Shown: positions 8,839-18,518 of the stretch, one piece after another
How positions within the stretch are numbered: position 1 is the stretch's first letter
Layout of the letters: every line of letters begins with the position of its first letter
Source of the DNA: UBA830 sp002295635
GTDB taxonomy: Bacteria; Pseudomonadota; Alphaproteobacteria; MPNO01; UBA830
Assembly (NCBI GenBank): GCA_002295635.1
Contig: DBHK01000027.1
Span: forward strand, 248,001 to 312,000
Direction of reading: 5' to 3'
DNA: 64,000 nt
Program-made: the position numbers and the translations under genes
Notes under the pieces: model-generated
What the model was told of the DNA's origin: nothing
The model's database searches: none
Seen by the model: the letters and a program-made list of their open reading frames with translations, nothing else

Positions 8839-9650
8839 AACCCGCGAAATTTGAGTTTCAACGGATGAATTCGTTGGAAGATGCGATAAAGGCGTTAGGA
8901 GAAGCAGAAGGTGAAATGCGGATCCTTGGTGGTGGTCAATCACTCGGGCCGATGATGAACCTCCGCCTTGCGCAACCAGACTTTGTTCTAGATCTAAGCA
9001 GCGTCAACGGGCTAGATAATATCGATGAAAAAGGTGGCAAACTTAAGATCGGAGCCCGCGTTACGCATGCGCGTATAGAGGACGGTGAGGTGCCCGGTAC
9101 GACCGGGGCCTATATGCAATTCGTCGCGTCAGGTATTTCATATAGGTCTGTTCGTAATCGTGGTACCGTAGGTGGATCCGTAGCTCATTCTGACCCGTCG
9201 GCAGATTGGCCGTCGGCACTTCTGGCGCTCGGAGGAGAGGTCCTTGCCGCGGGCCCCAGTGGTTCACGAACGATTTCTTTGGACGGATTTACCATAGGCC
9301 CATTTACAACAGGCCTCAGCTGGGACGAGGTGCTAATCGGTTTTGAGCTGCCTATCCTTAGACCGGAAGAAATGTGGGGCTACTACAAAGTTAACCGAAA
9401 ACCAGGAGAATTCGCCGACGCGATTGGTGCTGTTACCATCGGCGAAGAACCGCGCGCCGTTTGCGGAGCTACGGAGTCCGTGCCATTTCGAGTAATGGAG
9501 ATCGAGCAAAAGCTGGCAGAGGGTGTTAACGAGATATCTGTGAATGATGTGAGGAAAATCCTTGAGAAATACGATACTGGATTTGATGATTACGAATTAC
9601 AAATCCACGCTGTCGCGCTGAGCCGAGCTGTACAGAGGGCTTTCGTATGA
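8835..9650 (+). CDS. CoxM-family FAD-binding subunit of a Mo-hydroxylase
   Basis: 271 aa, the medium subunit that passes electrons between the Fe-S subunit and the acceptor. FAD-binding motifs are visible: LGGGQSLGPMMNLRLAQP near residue 32 and RNRGTVGGSVAHSDPSADWP near 107, followed by the C-terminal CO_deh_flav_C-type domain. Length is normal. Its ATG overlaps the stop of the large-subunit gene and its own stop overlaps the next start, indicating a tightly coupled L-M-S unit. Confidence 0.93.
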   Translation: MKPAKFEFQRMNSLEDAIKALGEAEGEMRILGGGQSLGPMMNLRLAQPDFVLDLSSVNGLDNIDEKGGKLKIGARVTHARIEDGEVPGTTGAYMQFVASGISYRSVRNRGTVGGSVAHSDPSADWPSALLALGGEVLAAGPSGSRTISLDGFTIGPFTTGLSWDEVLIGFELPILRPEEMWGYYKVNRKPGEFADAIGAVTIGEEPRAVCGATESVPFRVMEIEQKLAEGVNEISVNDVRKILEKYDTGFDDYELQIHAVALSRAVQRAFV

Positions 9651-10114
9651 CCGAGATATCCATAAAAATCAACGGTGAAGAAATTGCAACAGATGTCGAA
9701 TCTCGTTTGTCTTTGGCAGATTTCATCCGTGATCACCGCCGACTGACCGGTACACATCTGGGCTGTGAACACGGCGTTTGTGGTGCTTGTACGGTGCTGA
9801 TGGATGGGGAACCTGTGCGATCCTGTATAACTCTCGCCGGGGTCTCGAATGGTAGCGAAATCACCACTATCGAAGGCTTCGATGACGACGAACCGATGTC
9901 CCAGCTGCGTCAGGCTTTTCATGAAAACCATGCTCTGCAATGCGGCTATTGCACCCCGGGTATGCTAGTGGCCGCGCGTGATATAGTTACTCGCCTACCC
10001 GATGCTGAAGAGGATCGGGTCAGGCTTGAACTGGCAGGTAATCTTTGCCGATGTACAGGATATGTGGGTATCGTGAAGGCAATTCTGTCGGTTTTGGAAA
10101 AGCGTCGCACCTGA
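9647..10114 (+). CDS. CoxS-family [2Fe-2S] subunit of a Mo-hydroxylase
   Basis: 155 aa. The N-terminal plant-ferredoxin-like cluster is held by C40, C45, C48 and C60 (CEHGVCGAC...C) and the C-terminal helical cluster by C99, C102, C134 and C136 (CGYC...CRC). This is the complete two-cluster small subunit of xanthine-dehydrogenase-family enzymes. It overlaps the medium subunit by four bases and is followed after 25 bases by a second large subunit. Confidence 0.95.
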   Translation: MTEISIKINGEEIATDVESRLSLADFIRDHRRLTGTHLGCEHGVCGACTVLMDGEPVRSCITLAGVSNGSEITTIEGFDDDEPMSQLRQAFHENHALQCGYCTPGMLVAARDIVTRLPDAEEDRVRLELAGNLCRCTGYVGIVKAILSVLEKRRT

Positions 10115-10139
10115 GTGGCGGACCCTGGGGAGGGGTGAA

Positions 10140-12485
10140 ATGCCGGATGGAGAAAAAAGTCAGGGTATTGGTGCCAACGTTCTGCGCAAGGAGGACAAAA
10201 GATTTCTGAACGGTCAGGGCCGCTACGTTTCCGATATAGCGCGACCGCGTATGCTCGAAGCCGCAATAGTCCGCAGCACAGTGGCACACGCGAAAAATCT
10301 AGAAGTCATAAAACCACATGGTGAAGAGTCGAGAGTATTCACTGCGAATGACATGGCGTCAGAGGGTGTTCAGCCGATCCATGTCGTTTCGAAGTTTCCA
10401 GGACACAAAGCTTCGGACTATCCGCATCTCGCGACTGGGAAGCTACGTTTTGTTGGTGAAGCGATTGCTGTTTGCCTAGCAGATACCCGAGCAGCCGCTG
10501 AAGACTTGGCTGAAAAGACCGAAATCTCATTCGACCCCCTTCCGCCTGTCATCCAGATGCTGGAAGCTGTCGAAGATCACCCCGCCCTTGTCCACGATGA
10601 TTGGGTCGACAACGTTATTCTTGACTCCCGGTTCGAAGAGAATACCGGCGATATAAACATGGCAGAGGTCTCGGTGACCCGATCATTACGGATGAACCGG
10701 CAGGCAGTCAATCCACTTGAAGGGTCAGCAGTACTAGCAGAATGGGACCCCCGTGATGAGCGTCTAGTGGTTCATAGCGCGTCTCAGATCCCTCATGTTT
10801 TAAAAAACGCTCTCTGCGAATGCTTAGGACTGAGACAGAACCAGGTCCACGTGGTCGCACCGGATGTAGGCGGCGGGTTCGGCTATAAATGTGTGCTAAT
10901 CCCAGAGGAAATCTATATTCCTTGGGTTGCGATGCAAGTGAAGCGGCCGGTGCGTTGGATACAGGACCGTCGAGAGCACCTTGTTACGGCGGCAAATGCG
11001 CGCGAGCACCACTATTCGGTCACCCTTCATGCCGATAGGGAGGGTAATTTCATCGGTGTAGAGGCCGACATCATCGTCGACTCGGGCGCCTATTCCGTCT
11101 ATCCACATTCCAATATTCTTGAATCGACCATGGCGGGGCGTACGCTGCATGGACCCTATAAATTTTCTTCGTATAAAGTACGATCGCGGGCCGTCGCTAC
11201 TAACAAACCCCCCATTGTGCCGTATCGCGGGGTCGCCCGCCCAGGAATATGCTTCGCAATGGAACTCGCGGTTGATGCGATGGCGCGTGAATTGGGGCGT
11301 GAACCCTACGACCTGAGGATGCAGAATCTCGTTCCCGGTGACGCTATGCCGTACAAAACCATTACCGGCGGTGAGTTTGATAGTGGCGATTATCAGGAAG
11401 CATTGCGCCGAGCCGGATCACTTATCGATGTGCTGTCTGTCCGTAAGAGGCAGGCAAAACAAGAGGCGGATGGTTGCCTCCTTGGAGTTGGGTTTGGATG
11501 CTATATCGAAATGACAGCTCTACAGACTACCGCAGCGGCACTGGCGGGCCTTGCCGCTATTCCCGGATACGAGCAGGCACATGTCAGGTTGACTCCCGAC
11601 GGTGGACTCGAGATTGGTGTTGGAGTTCAGAACCATGGGCAGGGTATGGAGACTACTCTAGCGCAGGTTGCCTGCGAACGCTTCGGCATGGATATCGATA
11701 TGGTAGCGGTACGTCACGGCGATACTGCAACCTCGCCGTATTCAACAGGGACGTACGCATCGCGTTCCATGGTAATGGCCGGGGGGGCTATCGCCAGAAC
11801 CTGCGATATGCTCGGTGAGCAAATTCGGCATATCGGGGCACATCTTCTACAATGTGAGTTTGACGAGACCAGAATAGAGTTGGCCAGCGTTATCGGTCCG
11901 TCCGGTAATGTGACCTTCGAGGAGATCGCCCGCGTCTGGCATCGTAATCCAGAGGACTTGCCATCTGACATTAATCCATCCGGCGTTGAAGTAACATCGG
12001 GTTTTAGACCAACACCGGACAAAAGCCCATTTTCCTATGCCACCCATGCCTGTGTCGTATCAGTTGATCCAGAACTCGGGCAGGTAGAAATATTAGATTA
12101 CGTGATTTCAGAGGATTGCGGCACCATCGTTAATCCGATGATTGTTGATGGTCAGATCATCGGCGGGGCCCTGCAGGGTGTGGGTACCGCGTTGTTCGAG
12201 GAGTCACGGTACGACGCAGATGGACAGCCACTATCTTCCACATTTGCGGATTACACGATGCCGGGATCGACGCATCTCCCTAACCTACGTCTTGATCACC
12301 TTGTAACTCCGTCGCCTCTGACGGAGTATGGGGTTAAAGGTCTAGGTGAGGGTGGCGCCATTCCGCCCCCCGCGGCAATCGCAAATGCCATTAACGATGC
12401 ACTAAGCGGACTCGATGTCGAAGTGACAGAAACCCCGATGACTCCGCGGCGTGTGCTGGAGACAATCGCGAACGCAAATCGATAA
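10140..12485 (+). CDS. xanthine dehydrogenase/CoxL-family large subunit (copy 2)
   Basis: 781 aa, clearly paralogous to the first large subunit of the operon and matching it along its length: GIGANVLRKEDKRFL at the start, VGGGFG at residue 243, RGVARPG near 360, STGTYASRSMVMAGGA near 540, and catalytic E737 in GLGEGG. Only one medium and one small subunit gene accompany the two large subunits, so the copies either share them or form a hetero-oligomer. Substrate unknown. GGGGAGGGG before ATG 10140 is a strong ribosome-binding site. Confidence 0.92.
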   Translation: MPDGEKSQGIGANVLRKEDKRFLNGQGRYVSDIARPRMLEAAIVRSTVAHAKNLEVIKPHGEESRVFTANDMASEGVQPIHVVSKFPGHKASDYPHLATGKLRFVGEAIAVCLADTRAAAEDLAEKTEISFDPLPPVIQMLEAVEDHPALVHDDWVDNVILDSRFEENTGDINMAEVSVTRSLRMNRQAVNPLEGSAVLAEWDPRDERLVVHSASQIPHVLKNALCECLGLRQNQVHVVAPDVGGGFGYKCVLIPEEIYIPWVAMQVKRPVRWIQDRREHLVTAANAREHHYSVTLHADREGNFIGVEADIIVDSGAYSVYPHSNILESTMAGRTLHGPYKFSSYKVRSRAVATNKPPIVPYRGVARPGICFAMELAVDAMARELGREPYDLRMQNLVPGDAMPYKTITGGEFDSGDYQEALRRAGSLIDVLSVRKRQAKQEADGCLLGVGFGCYIEMTALQTTAAALAGLAAIPGYEQAHVRLTPDGGLEIGVGVQNHGQGMETTLAQVACERFGMDIDMVAVRHGDTATSPYSTGTYASRSMVMAGGAIARTCDMLGEQIRHIGAHLLQCEFDETRIELASVIGPSGNVTFEEIARVWHRNPEDLPSDINPSGVEVTSGFRPTPDKSPFSYATHACVVSVDPELGQVEILDYVISEDCGTIVNPMIVDGQIIGGALQGVGTALFEESRYDADGQPLSSTFADYTMPGSTHLPNLRLDHLVTPSPLTEYGVKGLGEGGAIPPPAAIANAINDALSGLDVEVTETPMTPRRVLETIANANR

Positions 12486-12757
12486 AAGTAAGTCTGAACG
12501 TATAACACATAGAACCCGCGCCAATCATTGTGGTAAGACACATTTAATTGCGGTTAAAATAAACCAACCTATTATAACAACGCGTTGAAAATACGGTCGG
12601 TATTTGCCTATAGGGCTGATGTTCGGCCCATAAGTTGGAAGATTTTGGTGTTCCAGTTTGTCACAGCGACGAAAACTGATTGTTTCGCAGCGCTACCGAC
12701 AAATTTGAATTGCCAAGGTATGCTTGCTTAGAAAATTTAACCAGAGAACCCCGAGTC
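12486..12757. other. intergenic region after the Mo-hydroxylase operon
   Basis: No convincing gene. A TTG at 12680 would extend the next protein by 26 residues (MFRSATDKFELPRY...), but these do not resemble the family start. A weak GGGC/GCCC dyad lies near 12615-12632. The promoter of the next operon is expected here. Confidence 0.3.
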
Positions 12758-14104
12758 ATGAGCAGAGACCGCAAGATCAAATTGAATGCGTTTATGCGAC
12801 CGACGACCATTCATACCGGCAGCTGGCGTTGGCCAGGTGCCTATGCAGACGCGAATTTCAATTTTGGACATATCAAGAAGTTTGCCCAGCGGCTCGAGGA
12901 AGCGAAGTTCGATAGTTTTTTTATGGCTGATCATCTCGCTGTACTTAACATGCCGGTGGAGGCGCTGCGCCGGTCAACAACACCTACCTCGTTCGAGCCC
13001 TTCACGTTGCTATCCGCCCTCTCCATGGTAACCGAACATTTGGGCCTTATGGCAACTGGTTCGACTACCTATGATGAGCCCTATCATATCGCGCGGCGCT
13101 TTGCGTCACTGGACCATATCAGCGGCGGTCGTGCCGGTTGGAATATTGTAACGACCTCCAACCCCGATGCTTCAATGAATTTCGGTAAGAAAGATCACCT
13201 TGAACATGCTGAGCGATATCGGCGAGCACGGGAATTCTATGATGTGGTGACCGGGCTTTGGGATAGCTGGGCAGAAGACGCGTTCCTCCGTGACCAAGAG
13301 TCCGGGTTTTTCATGGATCCCGAGAAAATGCATGTGTTGGATCATAATGGCGATTTTTTTAATGTTCGAGGCCCATTGAATATTGCGCGGCCAATACAAG
13401 GCTGGCCAGTTATTGTGCAGGCTGGTGGATCTGACGCTGGGCGCCAACTCGCAGCTGAAACGGCCGAAGCTGTGTTCGCGGCTCAAAGTAGCCTTGAAGC
13501 GGGTCAGGCTTTCTATAGCGATGTAAAGGGCCGAATGCAGGAAATTGGGCGCGACCCCGATCAATTGAAAATCATGCCGGGCTGTATGGTTGTTGTCGGA
13601 GATACTCTTGACGAGGCTAAGGCGAAGCGAACCAAGCTTGATAGTCTAGTGCATGAGGAAAGCGCCATTGCTTCGCTTTCGATTACCTTGGGAGTAGATG
13701 CATCAAAATTTGATCCTGATGGACCATTACCGGCCAAGATGCCCGAGAGTAACGCTACCAAATCTGGCCGTGACCGCGCGGTTTTGTTAGCGGATAGAGA
13801 AGGTCTGAGTGTCCGCCAACTGGCTCAGCGATTGGGAGGATATTCGGGCCTTGCCATGGTTGGGACACCCGAGTCTATAGCTGACGATATGGAACAATGG
13901 TTGGAAACCAGGGGTAGTGACGGATTTACGATCATGTTTCCTTATTTGCCACAAGGGCTTGACGATGTAGTTGATAGAGTTGTTCCCGAAATTCGGCGTC
14001 GTGGGCTGTTCCGAACAGAATACGAAGGAACGACCCTGCGAGAAAATCTGGGGCTGTCGCGTCCCAAAAATCGCTTCTTCCCGGGACAACAGGCGGCAGA
14101 GTAG
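12758..14104 (+). CDS. LLM-class flavin-dependent monooxygenase, NtaA/SnaA/DszA type
   Basis: 448 aa, a bacterial-luciferase-like TIM barrel that uses reduced FMN from a separate reductase. The N terminus KIKLNAFMRPT, HTGSWRWPGA and FDSFFMADHLA, the block DHISGGRAGWNIVTTSN near residue 130 and VIVQAGGSDAGRQLAAE near 225 are typical of the NtaA/SnaA/DszA branch, whose members act on chelators, sulfones and related xenobiotics. ATG 12758 is chosen at the conserved start. No flavin reductase gene is adjacent. Substrate not predictable. Confidence 0.9.
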   Translation: MSRDRKIKLNAFMRPTTIHTGSWRWPGAYADANFNFGHIKKFAQRLEEAKFDSFFMADHLAVLNMPVEALRRSTTPTSFEPFTLLSALSMVTEHLGLMATGSTTYDEPYHIARRFASLDHISGGRAGWNIVTTSNPDASMNFGKKDHLEHAERYRRAREFYDVVTGLWDSWAEDAFLRDQESGFFMDPEKMHVLDHNGDFFNVRGPLNIARPIQGWPVIVQAGGSDAGRQLAAETAEAVFAAQSSLEAGQAFYSDVKGRMQEIGRDPDQLKIMPGCMVVVGDTLDEAKAKRTKLDSLVHEESAIASLSITLGVDASKFDPDGPLPAKMPESNATKSGRDRAVLLADREGLSVRQLAQRLGGYSGLAMVGTPESIADDMEQWLETRGSDGFTIMFPYLPQGLDDVVDRVVPEIRRRGLFRTEYEGTTLRENLGLSRPKNRFFPGQQAAE

Positions 14105-14123
14105 GACACCTCCGCCATTGAGT

Positions 14124-14142
14124 AGCTTTTCGGTGCAAAGCT
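14124..14142. terminator. small hairpin between the LLM and aminotransferase genes
   Basis: AGCTTT (14124-14129) and AAAGCT (14137-14142) form a six-base-pair stem with a seven-base loop, followed by an AT-rich but not T-rich tail. It could attenuate transcription between the two genes; a true intrinsic terminator is doubtful. Confidence 0.25.
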
Positions 14143-14183
14143 GTTAAATACTTAATTGGTAGCCGTAAAGACAGGAGGGCGCA

Positions 14184-15326
14184 GTGCCTGGTTTGACTGA
14201 CATAGATCCGGATGGACTTCTAGAATATTCCGTGGTTTTTACTGACCGATCTCTGAACCATATGTCCCAGACTTTTCAGGGTATAATGACAGAGATTTCG
14301 TCGACCCTAAAACGCGTTTACAATTCCCATTCTGTTATATTGGTGCCTGGCGGCGGAACGTATGGCATGGAGTCGGTTGCGCGTCAGTTTGGTGCGGGGC
14401 GTAAGTGCCTCGTTATCAGGAATGGCTGGTTTAGCTTTCGCTGGTCGCAGATCTTTGAGGCCGGCGGTATCCCGTCAGAAGAAATCATTCTAAAGGCACG
14501 TCCTGTTGAGGGTGGAAATCAGGCCGCATTCGCTCCTCCACCAATTGAAGAGGTTGAAGCGGCGATAACGTCCGAGAAACCGGATGTAGTTTTTGCGCCG
14601 CACGTCGAGACTGCAGCCGGTATGATCCTACCTGACGATTATATGCGTCGGGTTGCGGATGCAATTCACGGCGTTGGCGGATTGTTCGTACTTGATTGTA
14701 TTGCATCAGGTACGATTTGGGTTGATATGGCTAAAGTGGGCATCGATGTCCTGATCAGCGCCCCTCAGAAGGGATGGAGTGCATCACCTTGCAGTGCCCT
14801 GGTGATGCTCGGGGATACTGCTCGTGAACGGATCGAGGATACTAAAAGTTCAAGTTTTGCAGCCGATCTCAAGAAATGGCTCCAAATTATGGAGGCTTAT
14901 GAGGGCGGCGGTCACGCATACCATGCGACGATGCCGACTGACGCGATTTCAGAATTCCATGCCTCGATGACCGAAACTGATGAATATGGTTTCGATAAGG
15001 TTTTTGATGAGCAACAGAAATTAGGAGACCAAGTTCGCGCTTTGATGGCATCTCATGGGTTCAAGAGCTTAGCGGCGCCGGATTACGGAGCGCCGGGCGT
15101 TGTCGTCTGCTATACCGACGACCCAGATATACAGAACGGCAGTAAGTTTGCCGCTGCTGGCTTACAGACGGCTGCAGGTGTTCCTTTGATGTGTGACGAG
15201 CCGGATGATTTTCGAACGTTCCGCGTTGGATTGTTTGGCCTCGATAAACTTCACAATATTGAGCGGACCGTAAAAAATCTCGATGACGCACTTGCCCATG
15301 TAACCGGCGGAACTAACGTCCGTTAG
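14184..15326 (+). CDS. PLP-dependent class V aminotransferase (alanine-glyoxylate type)
   Basis: 380 aa, fold type I aminotransferase. Visible landmarks are PGGGTYGMESVARQFG near residue 56, HVETAAGMI near 140, LDCIASG near 175 with the PLP Asp, and the Schiff-base Lys in SAPQKGWSASP near 197. Relatives include alanine-glyoxylate and 2-aminoethylphosphonate transaminases; the exact amino donor cannot be read here. The start is GTG 14184 with AGGAGG six bases upstream. It is probably co-transcribed with the LLM monooxygenase. Confidence 0.88.
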   Translation: MPGLTDIDPDGLLEYSVVFTDRSLNHMSQTFQGIMTEISSTLKRVYNSHSVILVPGGGTYGMESVARQFGAGRKCLVIRNGWFSFRWSQIFEAGGIPSEEIILKARPVEGGNQAAFAPPPIEEVEAAITSEKPDVVFAPHVETAAGMILPDDYMRRVADAIHGVGGLFVLDCIASGTIWVDMAKVGIDVLISAPQKGWSASPCSALVMLGDTARERIEDTKSSSFAADLKKWLQIMEAYEGGGHAYHATMPTDAISEFHASMTETDEYGFDKVFDEQQKLGDQVRALMASHGFKSLAAPDYGAPGVVVCYTDDPDIQNGSKFAAAGLQTAAGVPLMCDEPDDFRTFRVGLFGLDKLHNIERTVKNLDDALAHVTGGTNVR

Positions 15327-15364
15327 GACGCGCTAAATGTATCGACGCTTAAGACAGTGGCCTA

Positions 15365-16180
15365 TTATAACGCCTCCACCATCTTCCTACGAAGTGGCTC
15401 TTCGGGCATTGGCCCGTCGCTAGCCGCAACAAAATCTGCCATATGTATGGGGTTAGATGTACCGGGTATAGAACAAGTGACGCCGGGGTGGGAAATCACG
15501 TACTTTAGGCAGTACTGTGCCCAATTGGAGCATCCCAGCTCGGTTGCTAAATCTGGCAGTGGGCGCTGAGACAATCGCGACAAAAGTCTGCCTCCGCCGA
15601 ACGGTAAGTTAATCAATGTGGCAATCCCGTTAGCTTGGCAGAAAGGCAGGATGTCTTTTTCTGCATCGCGGTCAATAATCGAGTAGCAAAATTGAAGAAA
15701 ATCTATCGGCTCCGAGCGTATAGCGTTCATCAGTTCATCAAATGCATCGGGGCGATAATGGGTATAGCCAAGATATCGGAAGCGGCCTTCGTTTTTCCAG
15801 CTACGCATGGTGGCTAACTGTGTGCGCCAATCAACTAGGTTATGAATCTGCATCAGGTCAATTACATCTGTTCTAAATAAGCGGAAAGAAGCTTTCATCT
15901 GGGATATTCCATGGGATCGGCCGCGGGCCCAAACCTTGGTGGCAATGAAAGCGTTTTGGCCGCGTGCAAGATCTGCCAAGATATCCCCCACGACTTCTTC
16001 GGACCGACCGTACATGGGTGAACAGTCTATAACTGATGCTTCCGAACCCAGCAGCGTTTCGAGAACGCTGCGTCTAGGAGCGCGCTCCGATGGTTTCGAT
16101 CCGATATCAAATCCGCGCCAGGTTCCGACGCCGATGGCTGCGATTTTCTCGCCAGAGGACGGAATAGTTCTTTTCAGCAT
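15365..16180 (-). CDS. aldo/keto reductase
   Basis: 271 aa (beta/alpha)8 NAD(P)H oxidoreductase. The catalytic tetrad is recognisable: Asp in SVIDCSPMYG, Tyr in the same SPMYGRSEEV segment, Lys in ATKVWARG and His in DLMQIHNLVDW. The Ser/Asn-rich C-terminal coenzyme site SIPGTSNP is also present. The cysteine in VIDCSPMYG precedes the usual S/T position. The gene converges on the aminotransferase gene with 38 bases between them. Substrate unknown. Confidence 0.9.
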   Translation of the reverse strand: MLKRTIPSSGEKIAAIGVGTWRGFDIGSKPSERAPRRSVLETLLGSEASVIDCSPMYGRSEEVVGDILADLARGQNAFIATKVWARGRSHGISQMKASFRLFRTDVIDLMQIHNLVDWRTQLATMRSWKNEGRFRYLGYTHYRPDAFDELMNAIRSEPIDFLQFCYSIIDRDAEKDILPFCQANGIATLINLPFGGGRLLSRLSQRPLPDLATELGCSNWAQYCLKYVISHPGVTCSIPGTSNPIHMADFVAASDGPMPEEPLRRKMVEAL

Positions 16181-16841
16181 CAGAAATAAATAAAATTATT
16201 TTTGGTGGTATAAAATCGCTCTTGTCTGATTCCCGATTAAATTGATCAGAAAGGTTGATTTAATAGTATGTTAGTGACGTTTTGTTTCCAATGAGGTTAG
16301 TTCCGAGAGCATAAAAGTTAGTTTTTCTCTTAAAATACAGATTAGGGAAGACAGAAATCTATTTCTTCTAATTTGTTCTTCCAGATTGCCTCCTAATTTG
16401 CTGATAGAAAAGTTAAGAAACAACAATTTTTATATCTAGAGCGTCGAGCTCAATTTATATAATGACTGGGTCATGTGCTTGGAGTCCATATCCTGGAATT
16501 CATTATGGATCACGCTTTATCCTGACATAGGCCTCTGAAAGGTTTGCCGCTCCGCTCTTTTTTAGGGAAAAATCAACCCACCGGATCGCTTGGGAACCGA
16601 TAGTCCACTCGAAGTTTTTCAGGAGAAACGTGTGTATGCTGTCCTGCAGATGTATGTCTTTCGGGTAGCTCCGACCCTATCGCCTGTGCAACAAATGTCG
16701 GAGGGGTGGATAGATTTAGCTGCGGTGAGGGGGTAGCCTCGTCCGTCGCGGCGGTCGAAGATATTATAAAAATCGGCAATATTTCGGAGCGTTAAAGCCG
16801 CTTACACAGCAGACGTTAAAGTCGAATGAGAATACTAGAAT
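16181..16841. other. 660-base AT-rich gene-poor region
   Basis: The left two thirds (to ~16550) is AT-rich with stops in every frame. The right third can encode a 68-residue minus-strand frame (16779-16573, starting MPIFIISSTAATDEA), but it has no ribosome-binding site and no family I recognise, so I do not call it. The region must hold the promoter of the minus-strand aldo/keto reductase gene. Confidence 0.35.
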
Positions 16842-17285
16842 CTAATTTTGAGAACTTTCGAAACTGCTCCAGGCCATATCTACTGCCTGCTCTATAACGA
16901 TACCCTCCCGGAGTTCATCGTAAAGTGAGTCACCGACTAGTCGCCAAAGCTCTCGGGTTAGGCGGGCTAAAGAATCGAATGCATTCCGGGTATCGAGATG
17001 TTTGGCGTTGAAACCGTATTCATTTGCCCAATCGGTTATATCGTCAAATTCTTCATATTCGGCCGCAACCGCGCCGAGATACCGGATCGTATCATCGATT
17101 GTTGGTGGACCTTCACCCATGGGACAGCTGAAATAAAATTCCATTTCGTGCGTACGTCCCCGCAAGTTACATCTGTAATGATCGCAGGACTCGGGAATTT
17201 CTGCTCGGTGAAGATCGGGATTATCCGCCGTTGCCAGGGAGTTTAGAGATAAATGCGCTCTGGAGACGTAGCTCTCAATGTCCAT
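16842..17285 (-). CDS. uncharacterised protein, 147 aa
   Basis: A compact acidic protein. It has an early Cys pair (CDHYRCNLRG), then MEFYFSCPMGEGPPT, DTIRYLGAVAAEYEEFDDITDWANEYG and a helical C-terminal half. The order of a modified-strand-like segment, a MGxGxPT turn and a short helix ending in WxxEYG reminds me of small proteins of unknown function common in phages and plasmids, but this is memory-based. It stands alone in a gene-poor stretch. Confidence 0.6.
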   Translation of the reverse strand: MDIESYVSRAHLSLNSLATADNPDLHRAEIPESCDHYRCNLRGRTHEMEFYFSCPMGEGPPTIDDTIRYLGAVAAEYEEFDDITDWANEYGFNAKHLDTRNAFDSLARLTRELWRLVGDSLYDELREGIVIEQAVDMAWSSFESSQN

Positions 17286-17750
17286 TAGGATGGAACCTTT
17301 CTCGCTCCCGGGTCCCGAAGGTCAGCCGATAACGGCGTGTTGAACAAATCGGGACATAAATGCCTGAGTCTTTGGGAAGGTAATCCACTGACCTATCAGA
17401 TGCTACAACTTCGACGATCCAGAAATTTATGACAGGCATGGAGAGAATTCCGATACGATTTCCGCTTACTTACTATTAAACAGGGTACTCTGTCACCTAA
17501 ACTCAATTACCGTATCGTCGCGATTGGTAAAAAAGAATGTAAGAGCCTGATAATGTCTCCCAACCTAATTGCCATTCACAAAGCAAAAATGACTGACGGA
17601 GCCATAATCATTTTACCAAGATATAGAATTGCAAATGAGAAGTGTTTGGTTCTACGCCATAGCAAAGGTTGCGCGATAAACAGATATTTTTCTGATCCCG
17701 AGCGATCCCGATCGCGACATTTCGTCTGCTTCCGGACTTGTCTGCCGGGC
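17286..17750. other. 465-base region without a recognisable gene
   Basis: Both strands carry only short frames. Two overlapping opposite frames at 17553-17833 extend into the 3' end of the next gene and look like shadows. Nothing resembling an RNA gene or terminator was found. Confidence 0.3.
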
Positions 17751-18518
17751 TCAAACCTCAACAGTCTGACCTCCACAAAACGTGAGATAGGAATTAAGTT
17801 CTTCTGACGACATGATGTGCGAAAACATCTCATTCCTCATGTGGAGGCGCTGCATCGATACTTCTAAGAGAGCATTTTTTGCTGATTCGAAATCGTCGTT
17901 GGATTTAACCTTTTCTTTAAGATCGGAAGCGGCATGGTCCACATGGCCATCTTCGTCATCGGCGATAACCTTGAACGCTGCGGCAAGCTTAGTCTCGAAA
18001 TCACCGCCGGTCAGCTTTGCTCCTTCCCGGAATGTCGCAGTCCCACCACCCTCAGTTAGCTCCATGACAGCGCGCACTGCAGGATTCGGAGAGTTCACAT
18101 AAATGTTCCGCAGTTTGTTCAGTTTGTCGTCTTGAGGTAGCTGTTTGGCATCCCCACGTCGTAATGGGCGGCCAAGGAGATCTTCAAATACTTCCGCCAA
18201 AACCGTGAAATGCATAAATTCTTCTATCATCTGCTCTAAACGATGATGAAAGCTTCGTCGGTCCATACCGTCGTCGACGGAGTTAAATCTATCTACTAAA
18301 GACGCAAACTCCATATGGAGACCGCACGAGTATCCATCCGTTGAGCCGTAACCAATAACAGGGTTCAGTTCCTTATAGACAGCAGCTTTGAGATAGCTAA
18401 TCCATATTTCTTTGGATGGCTTTGAACTGAAGAATCTGCGGGTCAACTCTGCCTCTGTTTCCCAGTAAGGCGTGGCCAAATCAACCAGTTTCTGGGTGTA
18501 GGAATGATCTTTAGTCAT
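17751..18518 (-). CDS. putative ferritin-like di-iron protein
   Basis: 255 aa, nearly all helical. Two ExxH motifs, E100-F-M-H103 and E189-D-G-H192, sit 89 residues apart, and glutamates that could complete a di-iron carboxylate site lie on intervening helices (E70 in HMEFASLVDRF; E153 in AVMELTEGG). That pattern of E, ExxH, E, ExxH is the signature of ferritin-like di-iron oxygenases and oxidases; I do not recognise the exact family. Its ATG overlaps the stop of the TauD gene, so the two are coupled and probably act on the same substrate. Confidence 0.7.
   Translation of the reverse strand: MTKDHSYTQKLVDLATPYWETEAELTRRFFSSKPSKEIWISYLKAAVYKELNPVIGYGSTDGYSCGLHMEFASLVDRFNSVDDGMDRRSFHHRLEQMIEEFMHFTVLAEVFEDLLGRPLRRGDAKQLPQDDKLNKLRNIYVNSPNPAVRAVMELTEGGGTATFREGAKLTGGDFETKLAAAFKVIADDEDGHVDHAASDLKEKVKSNDDFESAKNALLEVSMQRLHMRNEMFSHIMSSEELNSYLTFCGGQTVEV

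Noticed and set aside
6469..10114. Carbon monoxide dehydrogenase
   Set aside because: The large subunit lacks the form I AYRCSFR loop, so only the broader Mo-hydroxylase family is supported.
16573..16779. Minus-strand 68-codon frame in the gene-poor region
   Set aside because: No ribosome-binding site, no recognisable family, low-complexity Ser/Thr/Pro content; it may be chance.
17553..17833. Two opposite ~85-codon frames overlapping each other
   Set aside because: They mirror one another and run into the 3' end of the di-iron gene, as expected of shadow frames.
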